DNA from: Psoroptes ovis
Taxonomy: Eukaryota > Arthropoda > Arachnida > Sarcoptiformes > Psoroptidae
Direction: 5' to 3'
DNA length: 64,000 bases
Assembly (NCBI GenBank): GCA_002943765.1
Contig: PQWQ01000004.1
Location: 4,030,001 to 4,094,000, forward strand
Part shown: one piece after another, positions 41,620-53,859 of the stretch
How positions within the stretch are numbered: the first letter of the stretch is position 1
Layout: every line of letters starts with the position of its first letter
The notes under the pieces: model-generated
The model's database searches: none
What the model was told of the DNA's origin: nothing
The model's input: the letters and a program-made list of their open reading frames with translations, nothing else
Made by a program: the position numbers and the translations under genes

Positions 41620-41695
41620 GGTTGTCCGAAAAGTTTTTGCCCATTTTTCAATAATAATTTTCTACGATGAACCGGTGAAAACTTTGCGGACAACC
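41620..41695. mobile_element. Palindromic mariner-like MITE, copy 23
   Basis: 76 bp, left flank TA, right TA lost. GGTTGTCCGAAAAGTTTTTG on the left; right arm GTGAAAACTTTGCGGACAACC. Confidence 0.85.
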
Positions 41696-44600
41696 AAGTT
41701 ATTATTTTCAAGTTTATTTTTTTTTGATGGTTTTAATAACATCAATTATTATCAATATTTCTATTATTAGAGTAATTATTTGATTTCTTCTAAAAACTCA
41801 TTTTCAAATGTGTTTACACAATTGCAATGCTTTTTTTTCTGTTCGGTTCGTTTCGCTGATTTCCAAAAAAAAAAAAAAAAATTTATTTTTACAATTGTTC
41901 TCTGGTGTATTTTTATGATTATTATTATTATCATTATTTCTTCATTCTTCTACAAATAATTTAATGATATATTTTCAAAGAATCCAAACATAGAGAGAAA
42001 ATGTGGAAAAATAATAATAATAATAATAAAAATTCAATATTTTGATTGATCTATATTCTTTCTTTTTTCCATTCATTCACATTTGAAATTTCATAAAAAT
42101 TTGCGAATCAAATGGTTTGTCTTTTTTTTTCGATTCACAACTTTCAAACAAGCACACTCTTCAACTTAAATCATTCATAGAAAAAATTTAATAGAAAAAA
42201 ATACATCAAACAAACAAACAAAAACAAAAACATTTGTGGTGCATCCCATTTCCAATGTTTTACATTCTGTTTTCTATTCAGAACCGAAAACTAAAACTAA
42301 ATTATAATGAAAATTTAAAAAGTTTTCAATAAGTTTTTTTTTCAAAATTATTGTTTTATTTATTTATTTATTTATTTATATTTTTGCCATTATTTTTCAC
42401 ATTGAAAACACACACACACACATTGCATTTAACCGGGTGTTTTTGTTTTCATGTGTTTCGAATGGAAGAATGAACCGAATGAGAGCAAAAAAAAAAAAAT
42501 TGATTAGCTAAACACTTTTGCAAGTGAAAGCAGCAGCAGCAAATATTTGAATGATGCAAATATTTCTTGTGTCTCAAAAATGTATATTTGAATTTTCGTT
42601 TTTGACATTTCATTCATAATATTTTTTTCGATGCATTTTCTACTCGATATTCCATCGTTTCATTGTTGATTTTCATTCATTTATTATTATTCGTTGTGTT
42701 AACATCTTTGTTATTTTGCATAATTTTTTTTCTTTCATTGAATTTTAAATATTTTCTTTACTTTATTTTCTCTCATTTTGTCATTGTCGTTATTATTATT
42801 ATTATTGATTTTTTTTCCATGAAAAAAAATATTTATAATGGAAAAATATTCAAGAAAGAAATTTCAATGTTTTTTTTTTCTTGCATTACTTTTCCGATAA
42901 AAGAAATATATTTATATTTAAATATCATTAGTATTTCAGAGGTTGTTGTTGTAGTAGATATTTTTGAAAATCAATTTAAATATTTATTTTCTCGTAAATA
43001 ATAAATAAATAAATAAATCGAGTAAAAGAAAATATATTTTTTTATTCAAAACAAATTGTTATTATTATTATTTTTTCCTACGAATTTCAAATGCGAAAAT
43101 AATAAATTTGTAGTTTCGTATTTTTGATTTTTCCCCTATTTCATTTTGTTTGTTCCGGCTTTTTTTTTTAACAGTAACAACTGCTAATAATAATAATAAT
43201 AATTCATTATTATCATTAATTGTGATTGTATTGTATATATCGTAGAAAGAAGAGTTGACATTTTTTTTTCGGGCAAAGCATTTTTGCTAAGCAATTGCAT
43301 TTTTGAACTAATTTTTTGATGCCTGCATAGCTGTGATTGTAGAACGAAATATTTGAAATTTTTCTTTCAAAAAAAAAATTATTTGAAATTAAATGGTTTG
43401 CAGTGAAGAGGAAATTCAAAAAAAATTAAATGTTTTGATGTACTTTTTGTATTGTTTTGCTTTCGTTGCTTGCTGTTATTGTATACAAATACATTTATTT
43501 ATTTGTCACATAAAATTACGACCAACACAAATAATTTTATAGCCACAAGTTTTAATGGATACAAAAAAAAAAGTAAAACATCATTCAGCGATTACAAACG
43601 AATAATAATAATCATAGCTGTAAATATAGAAAACCATCCGAAAAAAAAAATTCAAGTTGAAATAAATGAGATTCAAATCGAATAATAATAATAATAATAA
43701 TAAATGATAAAATTACATTCATTGAAATGTTGTTGATTGTTTGATGTTTTTTTTTTGATTTTTCATTCTTGTATTATTATTATTATTGAATTTACATATG
43801 AAATGAAATCATTGAAATTACATCATTTATTGTTATTATTATTATTATTAAAACTTTTTTTTCATTATTTATATTTGAGCCGAAAAATTATATTTCTTTT
43901 TTTTTTGAATAATAATAAATACATTGATTATGTAAACATATATATTGGCCAACATTTATTTGAATTATTGTTGGATATTGTTCGATATATCAATAATTTT
44001 CGAATATTCCTTATTTTCACAGTAGATTTTTCCAATATATTAATATCAAAAAAATATTCTAATAATAATGAAAAGAATGTATTGTTATTATTTGTGAATA
44101 GATAATTGATTATTGATGTATGATGAAAAATGATTGAATTTGAAAAATATTGATTTCTAATATATATATTGATACTGAAATATTGAAATTATTTTTATCA
44201 ATATTATTATTATTATTATTATTATTCTCAATCAATGAAATGATAAAAATTTGAATTATAATGCATGTGATATGCTAAATAGCAGCGATAGTCAGATATT
44301 TTTATTAATATAAACAATAAACATTGATGAATATTCGATGAAGAATAGATTTTTTTTTTGATTGCAAAGAATGTTTATAATTTCGATTGTATCGAAAATA
44401 TGAAAAATTTCAATCATCATTTTCAATAGTGTATTTGTGTGAATGTGATTTTTAATATTGAAAATTAACAAAACAAAAATAATAATATGATAAAATGCGA
44501 ATAGCCGAGGCAATTTTCTATGTTTCAATGAAAAATATCAGGACAGATTGAATCCAATGAAACAGTGTGCATGACTGAAATGTTTTGCAAAAAAAAAAAA

Positions 44601-45442
44601 AAATGTTTTTGTCATTGTTCATTTTAACATGAAAAATATGAAAATTTATTTTCTCAAAGAAAACTGAAAATAAATCCGAAAAGAAATGAATTTTTCTCTT
44701 CTTAGACTAATATTTTGCAATTGTTTTTTCCCGAAATCCATTGTGAAATTGTTTCTAGAGAGAGAGAAACCACGATTAACTTGCCCAGTAAAATGCCCAG
44801 CCAAAAAAAATCTAAATTACTTTGAAACACATTTTTTCATGCTTTGTATTGAATTATTGGCATTATTATGATTATTTATTATTGATTTTCTATCAAATAT
44901 TCATCTATTCTATTTGTTTTTTTTCTAATATTGAAATTGATTTTTCAATTTAAATTCCAGTGTTAGCAATTACCTTTCAGCCGTTTTTTTTTTTGAATCG
45001 ATGTAATTGAATTCGTTGAAGAAATAAAAATAATCATTAATGTTTCATTTTGCTTTAAACTTGAAGAAATCATTTTTTTTCAGGCCAAAGATTTAAAAAA
45101 AGATTTATATTTTTTCTTTTGGTCTAAAATTTTGAATATTAAAAAAATAAATAAATAAATCATCAACAAAAAAATTTGTCTGAAAAATTTGCAAAAGGCC
45201 TTGGCTTGGTTGATTCTTGTTGAGAGAAAAATGAAATGTTTTTTTTGCATAAGCAAATATTTCATGTTTGGTTACAGGTTTTTTTTCATTATTATTTCGA
45301 TTCGATATTAATTCAATGATTGATTGCATTTGCTTGTTTCTTTTTCTAATATCAGAAAAATATTACAAATAAAACAACGACAACAACACCAACAGCAACA
45401 AATTAAGCATAAAAATTGATTTATTTTTTTCATTTCCCACCA

Positions 45443-45447
45443 ATATA
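45443..45447 (+). repeat. Target-site duplication of the solo LTR (ATATA), left copy
   Basis: ATATA here and again at 45,885-45,889 directly flank the solo LTR. The flanking DNA is itself TATA-rich, so the true duplication may be 4 or 5 bp. Confidence 0.6.
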
Positions 45448-45884
45448 TGTAATAGAAATGGTAGTTATTGATCTAAAGAGATGTTATTTAACATCATTAA
45501 TTTTTAAATCGTTAGCTTAATGATGATAATGTTTAGCTGATTACCATATTTGGCAAAAATTCCAATCTAATCACATTGGCTAAACATGCACATCATTATG
45601 ATTTAAAGTATTCAAAACATCCTCGATTTAATTACCTTTCTATCACATTCCTTTCTCATAATGTATATATTTTCCGTCATTTTAATCAAAATTGTCAATT
45701 TTTCAATTATTATTCAGTCAGTCGTTATTTTCATCAAATGTTGTCATTATCATTTTTTATCAATAAATAAAACTTTTACGAAAAAAAAAAAAAAAAAAAA
45801 AACTTGTTGTTGTGTCAAAAATTTATTTCGTGAAAAAAGAAGGTTAAATTCAACCAAAATTGCGCTCACCACTACGTATATCTT
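45448..45884 (+). mobile_element. Solo LTR of the same family as the full-length element
   Basis: 437 bp beginning TGTAATAGAAATGG and ending CGTATATCTT, matching the LTRs of the 53,351-60,467 element in the opposite orientation. It differs from them by scattered substitutions (for example AGTATTC for AGTAGTC near 45,610 and GCGCTCACCACTACG for GCGTTTCCCACCACG near 45,862), small indels and a 22-A tract. It has a 5-bp ATATA duplication and no internal region, as expected from LTR-LTR recombination after an older insertion. It is in the sense orientation of the CUB gene and keeps the AATAAA signal. Confidence 0.92.
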
Positions 45885-47263
45885 ATATATATATTATTTG
45901 ATTGTATATCTCAGAAAAAAAATCGAATCACAGTGGTAAAAAATCATTTGAATTTGATATGAAATGTTCAATGTTTGATTTTGTTTGATTTTTTCTTATT
46001 GAAGTATGAAATGAATTTACCGGAGTGAATTTTAGTCATCAGTATTTTCAATATTGAATGAATTTTCAACGCAAAAGCATTGAAAATCATAAAATATTTC
46101 GTTAAAATATTAGTTCAAATATAATGAAGAAATATTTGATTGAAATACTCTCTATCTCTCTCTGATTCAATATTATTTTAATGAATAGAAAAAAAATTAA
46201 AATTCTTATCGTTTGACAAATTTGAAGAAATGGAAAATTTTCTTCCATTTTCCCAATTCTATTATATTATATTATTGCCATTATTATGTTTTGATTTTTT
46301 TGTTTTCTTATTTTCTTCGTGCCAAAAATTTCAAAATTGTCCTAGCTTTTGCTGACCAGAAATTTGACAAAAATTTTGAATTCCAACCATTCATTGGTCA
46401 ATGATGATGATGATGATATGTCCAATGAAAAAAGAAAATGTTTAATTTTCCATTTGAAATTATTATTATTATTATGATTCTTCACTTTACTCTCCATTCA
46501 TTTGCTGTGCACTGCTTTATTATTACGATTATTTTTCTTGTCATCCAGGAAAGAAAAAAATTTCCTTGGAATTTTTTTGTGTGAAATTAAATTCACACTT
46601 TATTAAACACACAATGTGAATTTGAACAAACAATACAAATATGTGTTTGTTTGTTTGTTTATTTTTGGAATTTTTCCATTTTTCCTACTCGTTAGTTCAA
46701 TGAGAGAAAAAAAAATTAAAGAAAAGATGGTGCGAAAATAAATGATTGAAAAGCAAAAAAAAAAAAAAAAAAGAGAATAAGATTAAAATCATCATTATTT
46801 TCAAGATTTAAAATGATGTTTTTACTCGTTGATTTATAATATTTTCTTTGATTTTTTTTTCAGCTTTTATCAGAGCAAAGAAATTGAGAACAACGAACAT
46901 ACGGTAGATTTGATTTTCTGTCATACATATAGGAAAAATTTCAAAGAAATTTCAATTTAAAATGAAAGGGAAAAAATTCAAAACGAGTGACCAATTTCTA
47001 GTGAAGAAAAAAAAATTGTCAAGAAATGAAACGATACCAAAAAAAAAAAAAAAAAAATCATTTGATGACAATTCAAATTTTTGTGTTTGTTTGTTTGTTG
47101 CATTCCTGCACACAGCTGTTACCGACGTTGTTTATGTCATTATATTCTGTTTTCAACTGTTTTTGTCTACCAAAAAAAAAATTTTTTTGGTCGAAAAATA
47201 TTTTTTGGTATTTTCATCAATCGTAGAGAAAAGAATGAAATAAATAAATTGTCTTTGTTTCAG

Positions 47264-47301
47264 CACAACGGTAGCTACACAATCAACTGATATATTTCAA
47301 G
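47264..47301 (+). CDS. Candidate 38-nt micro-exon
   Basis: Acceptor TTTGTTTCAG|CACAAC with a pyrimidine tract, donor CAAG|GTATTT. In the frame set by a phase-2 upstream exon it encodes TTVATQSTDIFQ and ends in phase 1. It is in frame between the 40,858 exon (ending 41,480) and the exons at 47,967 or 49,798. No domain. Supported only by splice signals and phase. Confidence 0.35.
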
Positions 47302-47966
47302 GTATTTTTGTCCATTTTGTTGATTTTTTTTTTTTTTTGAGAAATGACTTGTGTGTGTATTGATTGTATGAGCTTCTAAAATGATTTTCATCATTAAACA
47401 CAATCACCATTTGAAACACAAACAAATAAATTTCAAACAAATCGATTGTTTTGATTGTTTCTCTGTTTTTTTCTCTTCGATTAAATTCAACGAAATAAAC
47501 GGGAAAATTTAATGTCTTTCAAAGAAAAAAATTGATTTCAAAATTTTGATTTTTTGTTGTGAAATCATTTTCGTGACTTAATCAATTTGTGATTTGTAAT
47601 TTTTGCAATTTTCCATTTGTATGTACACAAGTTCAATATAAAAAACAAATTGATTCATTAAATCCATTCACATTTTCTTATTTTTTTTTTGGGTTTGATT
47701 TTTCATTCATTCACATCTTTGAACATACACATCATTTTCAATTTTGAAAATTTGAAAATTTCAAAAAAAAAATTATAAATTCAGCGATGAAACAAAGTAA
47801 AGCTAATGGCTAAGCAAAAAAAAAGAGAAGAAAATGAAAACAAATTGAATGATTTGATTCTTGTTGTTGTTGTCGTCGCATCATCACTGATATGGGGTAT
47901 ATGATGATATCATTATTTTCTAACCAAGAACAAATTGATTGAAATTTCATTTTATATTTTTTTCAG

Positions 47967-48029
47967 TGAAAATGAAATTTCGTATGGAATGCCCGAACAT
48001 CACAGTACAATCAACGAATGATATTAAAG
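47967..48029 (+). CDS. Candidate short exon with a possible GC donor
   Basis: Acceptor TTTTTTTCAG|TGAAAATG is strong. The frame encodes KMKFRMECPNITVQSTNDIK and has both ends in phase 1, so it can be included or skipped without changing frame. The only available 3' boundary before an in-frame stop is AAAG|GCAAAT, which would be a rare GC-AG intron. It contains one Cys and an N-glycosylation motif (NIT), reasonable for an extracellular linker between CUB2 and CUB3. Confidence 0.35.
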
Positions 48030-49284
48030 GCAAATGACTGAAATTTCGTTTGAAATTTGTGTTTTCCATTATAAAATAAAATAAAAATTTCAACTAAAAA
48101 AAATTTCATTTCTACAATTTTTTGGTCCAAAGCAAATAATAATAATAATTTCTTTCAAAATTATTATTATTAGCTTTGTTTGTCTATCTATCTATGTGTG
48201 TGTATTATGTGTGTGTGTACTACCATTTGAAATTAATTCGTATTCGAATCAAATATCACTGGTAAAAAAAAAAAAAGAAGAAATAATGAAGATAAAATGA
48301 TGATGATTATATCGTCGAAGAAAAATATAAAAAAATAAAAACATTTCAATGTTTATAATTTTAGATTTTAAATTCTGGTTAAAGTAAAAGTAAAAGTAAA
48401 CGAAACAAAAATTTGTCCCGAAATCCCGAAATCGATTATTTGATTTCGATTGAATTTAAATTAACTTTGGCCATTTTTTTTTCTAATGATCTTTGTCGTT
48501 TTTTCTTCTCTCTGGTTTGCTTTGGTTTTCGACGTTTTGTCATTCGTGCCAAGTGTTCAAAATTTCCCGTCCTGTAGTATATGTATTGAATTCTTGTTCT
48601 TATTTATTATCTTTTGCTTATTTGTGATGAAAATAAATAAATAAATAAATAATTTTGTATTATTTTGTGGTTAACATAATAATAATTGTAATTGTAATTG
48701 TTATTATTCGAGGTCTCCTTTTTTTTCTTCTCTGTCTTAGGTTTGTTTCGCTGAAAATCAAATAAACAATCAAACAGAAACGTTGTACATTCGTTGAATT
48801 GTAACATTTAAAATTATTACAAATTTTTTCACTGCGAAACAAATGTATAAGACCACAAGTAACAAATAACAAGAGATTTGAAATGAAAAATGTTGAAAAT
48901 TTCAGAGCCAGAAAAAATGAAAATAAAAAATAAAAACGAGCTTAGAATATACGATTTTACAATTGAAAATATATTTACACACAAAAAACAAAACCCAAGA
49001 TCCGGTGTTAGCAGAATATATTGTAGAATTGAAAATTGAAAAAAATGTCGTTTGAAAATAATTTCCGAATTTTGACTCAGGTTTTCATTTTTTGCTATTT
49101 TCTATGGTCCCTGTTTTGGTTTTTTTCTGTCGAAAATTATCTAGTTATCTCTCAATTCTTATAATTATATTTTTGTTTTTTCATTGCTCTTTCGTTCTAT
49201 TCAGCTGGTTGAATTAATGAATTTTTTTTCGTATTCTCACATTTTCAAATCGTAATTCATTCATATTTTTTTCTTCATCTATTT

Positions 49285-49359
49285 GGTTGTCCGAAAAGTT
49301 CTTGCCGATTTTTCCGATGATTTTCTACGATATAATCGACAAAAACTTTGTGGACAACT
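49285..49359. mobile_element. Palindromic mariner-like MITE, copy 24
   Basis: 75 bp, GGTTGTCCGAAAAGTTCTTG on the left, core TTTTCTACGATATAATCGAC, right end GTGGACAACT. It is the last copy in the window. Confidence 0.85.
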
Positions 49360-49797
49360 CTTTATTTTTTTCTTCTTTCCTTCCAACATGGAAATGATGC
49401 AAAATTTTCTGAATATTTCCAACTGTCGTTTTGATTTTGATTATTATTATTATTATTGTTATCATTTCCTTAAATTCAATGCATTATTCTGTTCATTATT
49501 TTTTGAATTTTTTTCTCCTCTTGATTCCGATTGCTAAATTTACTACTGAAAACTTGCATAATAAATGATATGTGTTTTTTTCTCATATTCAAAATTCTAT
49601 CTGATTTGCTTTTGCTTTAATCATTATTATTTTTTTTCCAATTTTCGGTGGCTGCAAATTATGATTATTTAATAGATTAAATATATATATGTGAGAAAAA
49701 ATGCATTTACAAATATAATTAATTTTCGATATATATATTTTCTCACTAATCTTTTTCCTATTCTCATTTGTTTTATTACATTTTCTTCGCGAAATAG

Positions 49798-50065
49798 TGA
49801 ATAATCAAAGTAATAATATTGATGGAAATTATAAAATTATTGATGATCAATCATCGACATCATCCAACGCAAACGATATTCAATCATGTGATCAATGGTT
49901 TTCATCTGAATTCAACCCTAATGGAACGTTTACATCGCCAAATTATCCGGAACCATATCCAGCAAAATTACGTTGTAATTATCATTTTGTTGGCCATGGT
50001 AAAGAACGAGTACAGGTTATATTTTTAGATTTTGATGTACATAAAGTTGAAGATCAACATAGAAA
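49798..50065 (+). CDS. CUB gene exon 6: first half of CUB3
   Basis: Acceptor GCGAAATAG|TGAAT (phase 1), donor AGAAA|GTAAGT (phase 2). A polar linker of about 35 residues is followed by SCDQWFSSEF with the first CUB3 cysteine, then GTFTSPNYPEPYPAKLRCNY with the CUB core and second cysteine, then GKERVQVIFLDFDVHKVEDQ. The GKERVQV stretch is what most recalls arthropod SOL-1-like proteins. The frame begins with the two bases TG, completing a codon from a phase-1 upstream exon. Confidence 0.88.
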
Positions 50066-53000
50066 GTAAGTTTAAAATTTTATTTTAAAGTTTTTCAACT
50101 GTCCAAAACAATGAATCTGTTGAACATGAATCATTCAGTGTAAAACAAAACAACAAAAAAACATGAAAATGTTGAATGATTGAATTAATGTCATTGAACA
50201 AACAACGACCAACAAAAAAGATGAATTCAGAAAAAAAACTATTTATGCATGAATTAAATGATAGATTAAATATAATAATTATTCAAACATTAAACATTTA
50301 TTTAATACTAATAATAATTATGATTATTATTAGCATTATTATTTGATTGCAGTAAACACAAACTAATCAAAACACACAGAACACTGCCACTGCCATCACC
50401 AAGTGAATACCAGGAAAAATGATTAAATTATCATCAAAATATGAAAAAATAAAAACAAAAGTGAAAGTGAATTAATTCCATTCATTCATTCATTCATTGA
50501 ATGTTTGTGTCATATTCAAAAAAATATGAAACAAATGAAAAAATTATAATTAATTTTTTAATGTGTGTGTGTATTTGTGTGTGCGTATATTTCAATGACT
50601 ATTATGAAATGCTGCTAATAATTTTATGTTCATGTTCAATTTCACAAGAAATATTTTATGAAAATAAATGATGAAATTATTTCAATTTTTGTCTGCTTTA
50701 TTTTCTGTCGTTTGGTTAGCATTTGCATAGTCTATATTCTCTGTATTCAAATATTTTATTTCCACACATTTTCAGTCGTCATCATTTTCATTGCCTTTGT
50801 CGCCGCCATCCAAAATGATGCTAAATTTTTTTATCATAATAATAATAATAATAATAATAATCATTATCTTAATAAATGAACACAATTATTGTTTGAACAA
50901 GATTCTATTCTTTCATTGTCGGTGTTGTATATTTGCTTAATAAATTAATGAAAATGCCAGGCACAGGTAACACATTTTTGAACAATTTGTTCCGAATTCT
51001 TAAATTATTTTTGATCATTATCATCAATTATACGAACAAATCTCTGGTTCAAATTGCTCGATATTCAATTAGAATTAGAATAAAAATCCATTAATATGGT
51101 GACGAAAATTCATTAACAATTAATATTCGTACGATTTTGGTGAATTTTCGAACCAAAAAAAAAAGCATCCATTCAAAACACATGCAATTTGTGTTTCTGT
51201 TTCTGTTTTATTTGGCCAATTGAAAATCTAAATCTAATTACAATCAAAGACAAAATGATGAATGATTTTGATTTACAAACAGTAAGAAATTTATTATTGA
51301 GCTTCGAAAAAAAAGATTCAGTTCAATCTTTATGAGATAATATATTGTGAATTGATATAATTATTTCTGATCATTTCATTTGTATTATTTTGTATTATTT
51401 TTTATTTCATTTCCAAATTTCCAAATCACATTTCTACTGTAATTATGTTATTTTTTTCATTTTCGAATTTTGAAACATCAAAATTATTCATGTATTTTTA
51501 TTCATGTATTCATTGAATTTGTGTACTCTAATGGCTACTACAATCAACATAACAATATTATTACGATTGTTTTCGATTTTCCACTAATAATAATAATAAT
51601 AATGATACATGTCATCAATATATAAATGAAATTTATTATTATTATTATTATCAAACAAATAGCGATGTAAAAGAATTCCGAGCAAAAAAAAAAAAACGAA
51701 AAATAGTTATTATTAATGATATTATTAGTAATGAATGATAATACACAACAACAACAACAATACTAGTTATCATTAACATTATCATTTTTTCGATTACACA
51801 AGTCTAATGTTTGATGATAATGATGATGATTATATAATTTCGGTTTCATATTTTCACATATGAATGTCCTAATATATTTTTTTTTCATTTTTCATTTGGT
51901 CTTCGATCATCCTTGAATAATAATAATAATAGATTTCAAAGATGATGTACGAATGGTTTTGTTTTGTTGAGTTGAATTCATAAGTGAAAAATCATCTTTA
52001 ACTTTTGAATAATGTATTTATCGATAAAAGAATTCTAATAATTCATATAATTTAAATATGAAAATGAGCAAAATGAAAAAAAAGAATCAGTGTCCGATAT
52101 TGATTACTCGACAAAGCTATTGTTTAAATTCGAGAATCAAAAATTAGAAATTTTTCTTACATGAAAACTATTTGAATGATTTGAATGAGAAAAATTCCAT
52201 TCTTTCAATCATTTTGCTATTTGTATTTTGGATCATTTTGGTGTGTGCGTGTGTGTGTGTGTGTAGTGCATATATTTGATATTAAAAGCAAATAGTTTAA
52301 TCGATCATGTTTGTTTTTCTAGGGTTAATACGCTGCAATATTTGCGAAGAAATTCTGTTGAAAATCTGTATATTTTTTTTTCATCGCTCGCTCACATAAC
52401 AAAATGGAAAACAAATTAAACTTTTTTTTTTAAAAATGAGAGATTAAAATCATTTCTAAGCCTATTTTGTTTAATGATTTTCTTCGCTTCTAAATACTTT
52501 CTTATTCACCAACACACATATATATCGAAGCCATTACTTATATTTTCAAGATGAAAAAAAAAATAATAATATTTAAAACAATGCTCACAACTGAGAAAAA
52601 CTGACAAAAACTTGCCTTAATAATTTCTCACTGTATATTCATATTTGCATTCAGGGTTAATTCCCTAATATATTAGAAAAAAAACTAATTTTGGTTCAAA
52701 TATTTTTACGCTACTTGAAATTCTTGAACAAATATCTTTTGCCGAATATTCTTGTTATATTATGAAATCGTGAAATCAAAATACAAAAACAAAGCTAAAC
52801 AGTATAAAATAATAATAATTCAAATAAAAAGAGTATTTATTTCAAAAAAACATTTGTTTGTTTATTTATCTGCTTATTCTTATCATATTTTTGCTACAAC
52901 AATTGTGTGTGAAATACAGCCATAGAGACATATTTATATACCGACAATGCTTTTCTTTTGTTTTTGGTCTTAAATCTGGCAAAGCATTGAATATTAGGAA

Positions 53001-53218
53001 TAAGATTGTTTTTCATATTTTTTAAATATTTTCAATATTTCTTTCAATGTTTTTTCTTTTTGTCTTACTTAATATTCTAGCATTTTTTTCCCGTCTTATG
53101 TATTCTTCAGATTGTCTTTGTATAAAAATTGTGAATTTCAACTTGGAGCTTCAATAATGAGCTTCATGATAGTTGGAGAATAATAATAACGACAATTGAA
53201 TGAATCAGTGTAACAATA
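50066..53218 (+). other. Intron 6, left part
   Basis: Start of the 11.6-kb intron between exons 6 and 7. AT microsatellites and (TG)n runs; no gene and no MITE copy seen. Confidence 0.7.
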
Positions 53219-53350
53219 TCAATATTATTATTATTATCACAAAAAACGATAATAATACAAGAGAAACAAAACAAAAAAAAATACAATTCATTATCATTAT
53301 TATTATTATTATTAATATTATCATCATTATTAGTATGATGTTTGAATTTT
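53219..53350 (+). repeat. Left copy of a 132/147-bp direct repeat flanking the retroelement
   Basis: This 132-bp segment (TCAATATTATTATTATTATC ... GATGTTTGAATTTT) recurs at 60,468-60,614 immediately on the other side of the element. The copies are identical except for an A-rich tract that is 15 nt longer on the right and interrupted by one C. It ends exactly at the outer edge of the LTR. Confidence 0.93.
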
Positions 53351-53782
53351 AAGATATACGTGGTGGGAAACGCAATTTTGGTTGAATTTAACTTTCTTTT
53401 TTCACGAAAATAAACTTATGACACAACAACAAGTTTTTTTTTTTTTTTGTAAAAATTTTATTTATTGATAAAAAAATGATAATGACAACATTTGATGAAA
53501 ATAACGACTGACTGAATAATAATTGACAAAATTGACAATTTTGATTAAAATGACGGAAAATATATACATTATGAGAAAGGAATGTGATAGAAAGGTAATT
53601 AAATCGAGGATGTTTTGACTACTTTAAATCATAATGATGTGCATGTTTAGCCAATGTGATTAGATTGGAATTTTTGCCAAATATGGTAATCAGCTAAACA
53701 TTATCATCATTAAGCTAACGATTTAAAAATTAATGATGTTAAATAACATCTCTTTAGATCAATAACTACCATTTCTATTACA
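53351..53782 (-). repeat. 3' LTR of the retroelement
   Basis: 432 bp. In element orientation it starts TGTAATAG (53,782 downwards) and ends TATATCTT (53,351). It matches the 5' LTR base for base except for a 15-T rather than 20-T run (plus strand). A reverse-strand AATAAA near 53,461-53,466 lies just upstream of that run in element orientation, so the tract sits where a polyadenylation site would be expected. Confidence 0.95.
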
Positions 53783-53802
53783 TCTCCCCTCTAAAAAAAA
53801 AA
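53783..53802 (-). promoter_or_regulatory. Polypurine tract with U-box
   Basis: In element orientation a run of 10 T is followed by AGAGGGGAGA and then the TG of the 3' LTR. This is the usual primer site for plus-strand DNA synthesis. Ten C (plus-strand G, 53,809-53,818) lie just upstream of it. Confidence 0.85.
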
Positions 53803-53859
53803 CAATACGGGGGGGGGGTGAAAAAGCGCAACTTTATTTTGGATTGACATCAATTTCGT

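Larger units (their letters stand above)
41696..47263. other. Non-coding stretch, probable intron, with a solo LTR
   Basis: Only AT-rich repeats and the solo LTR at 45,448-45,884 are recognisable. Short open frames here are poly-Ile/Leu translations of (ATT)n tracts. Confidence 0.6.

Noticed and set aside
42663..44105. 112- and 122-codon hydrophobic frames resembling membrane proteins
   Set aside because: The Ile/Leu/Phe runs come from (ATT)n and poly-T tracts, with no homology or context.
53219..53350. Flanking repeat as a second, truncated LTR or nested element
   Set aside because: It shares no sequence with the LTR and continues into unique flank on the right side, so it is duplicated host DNA.
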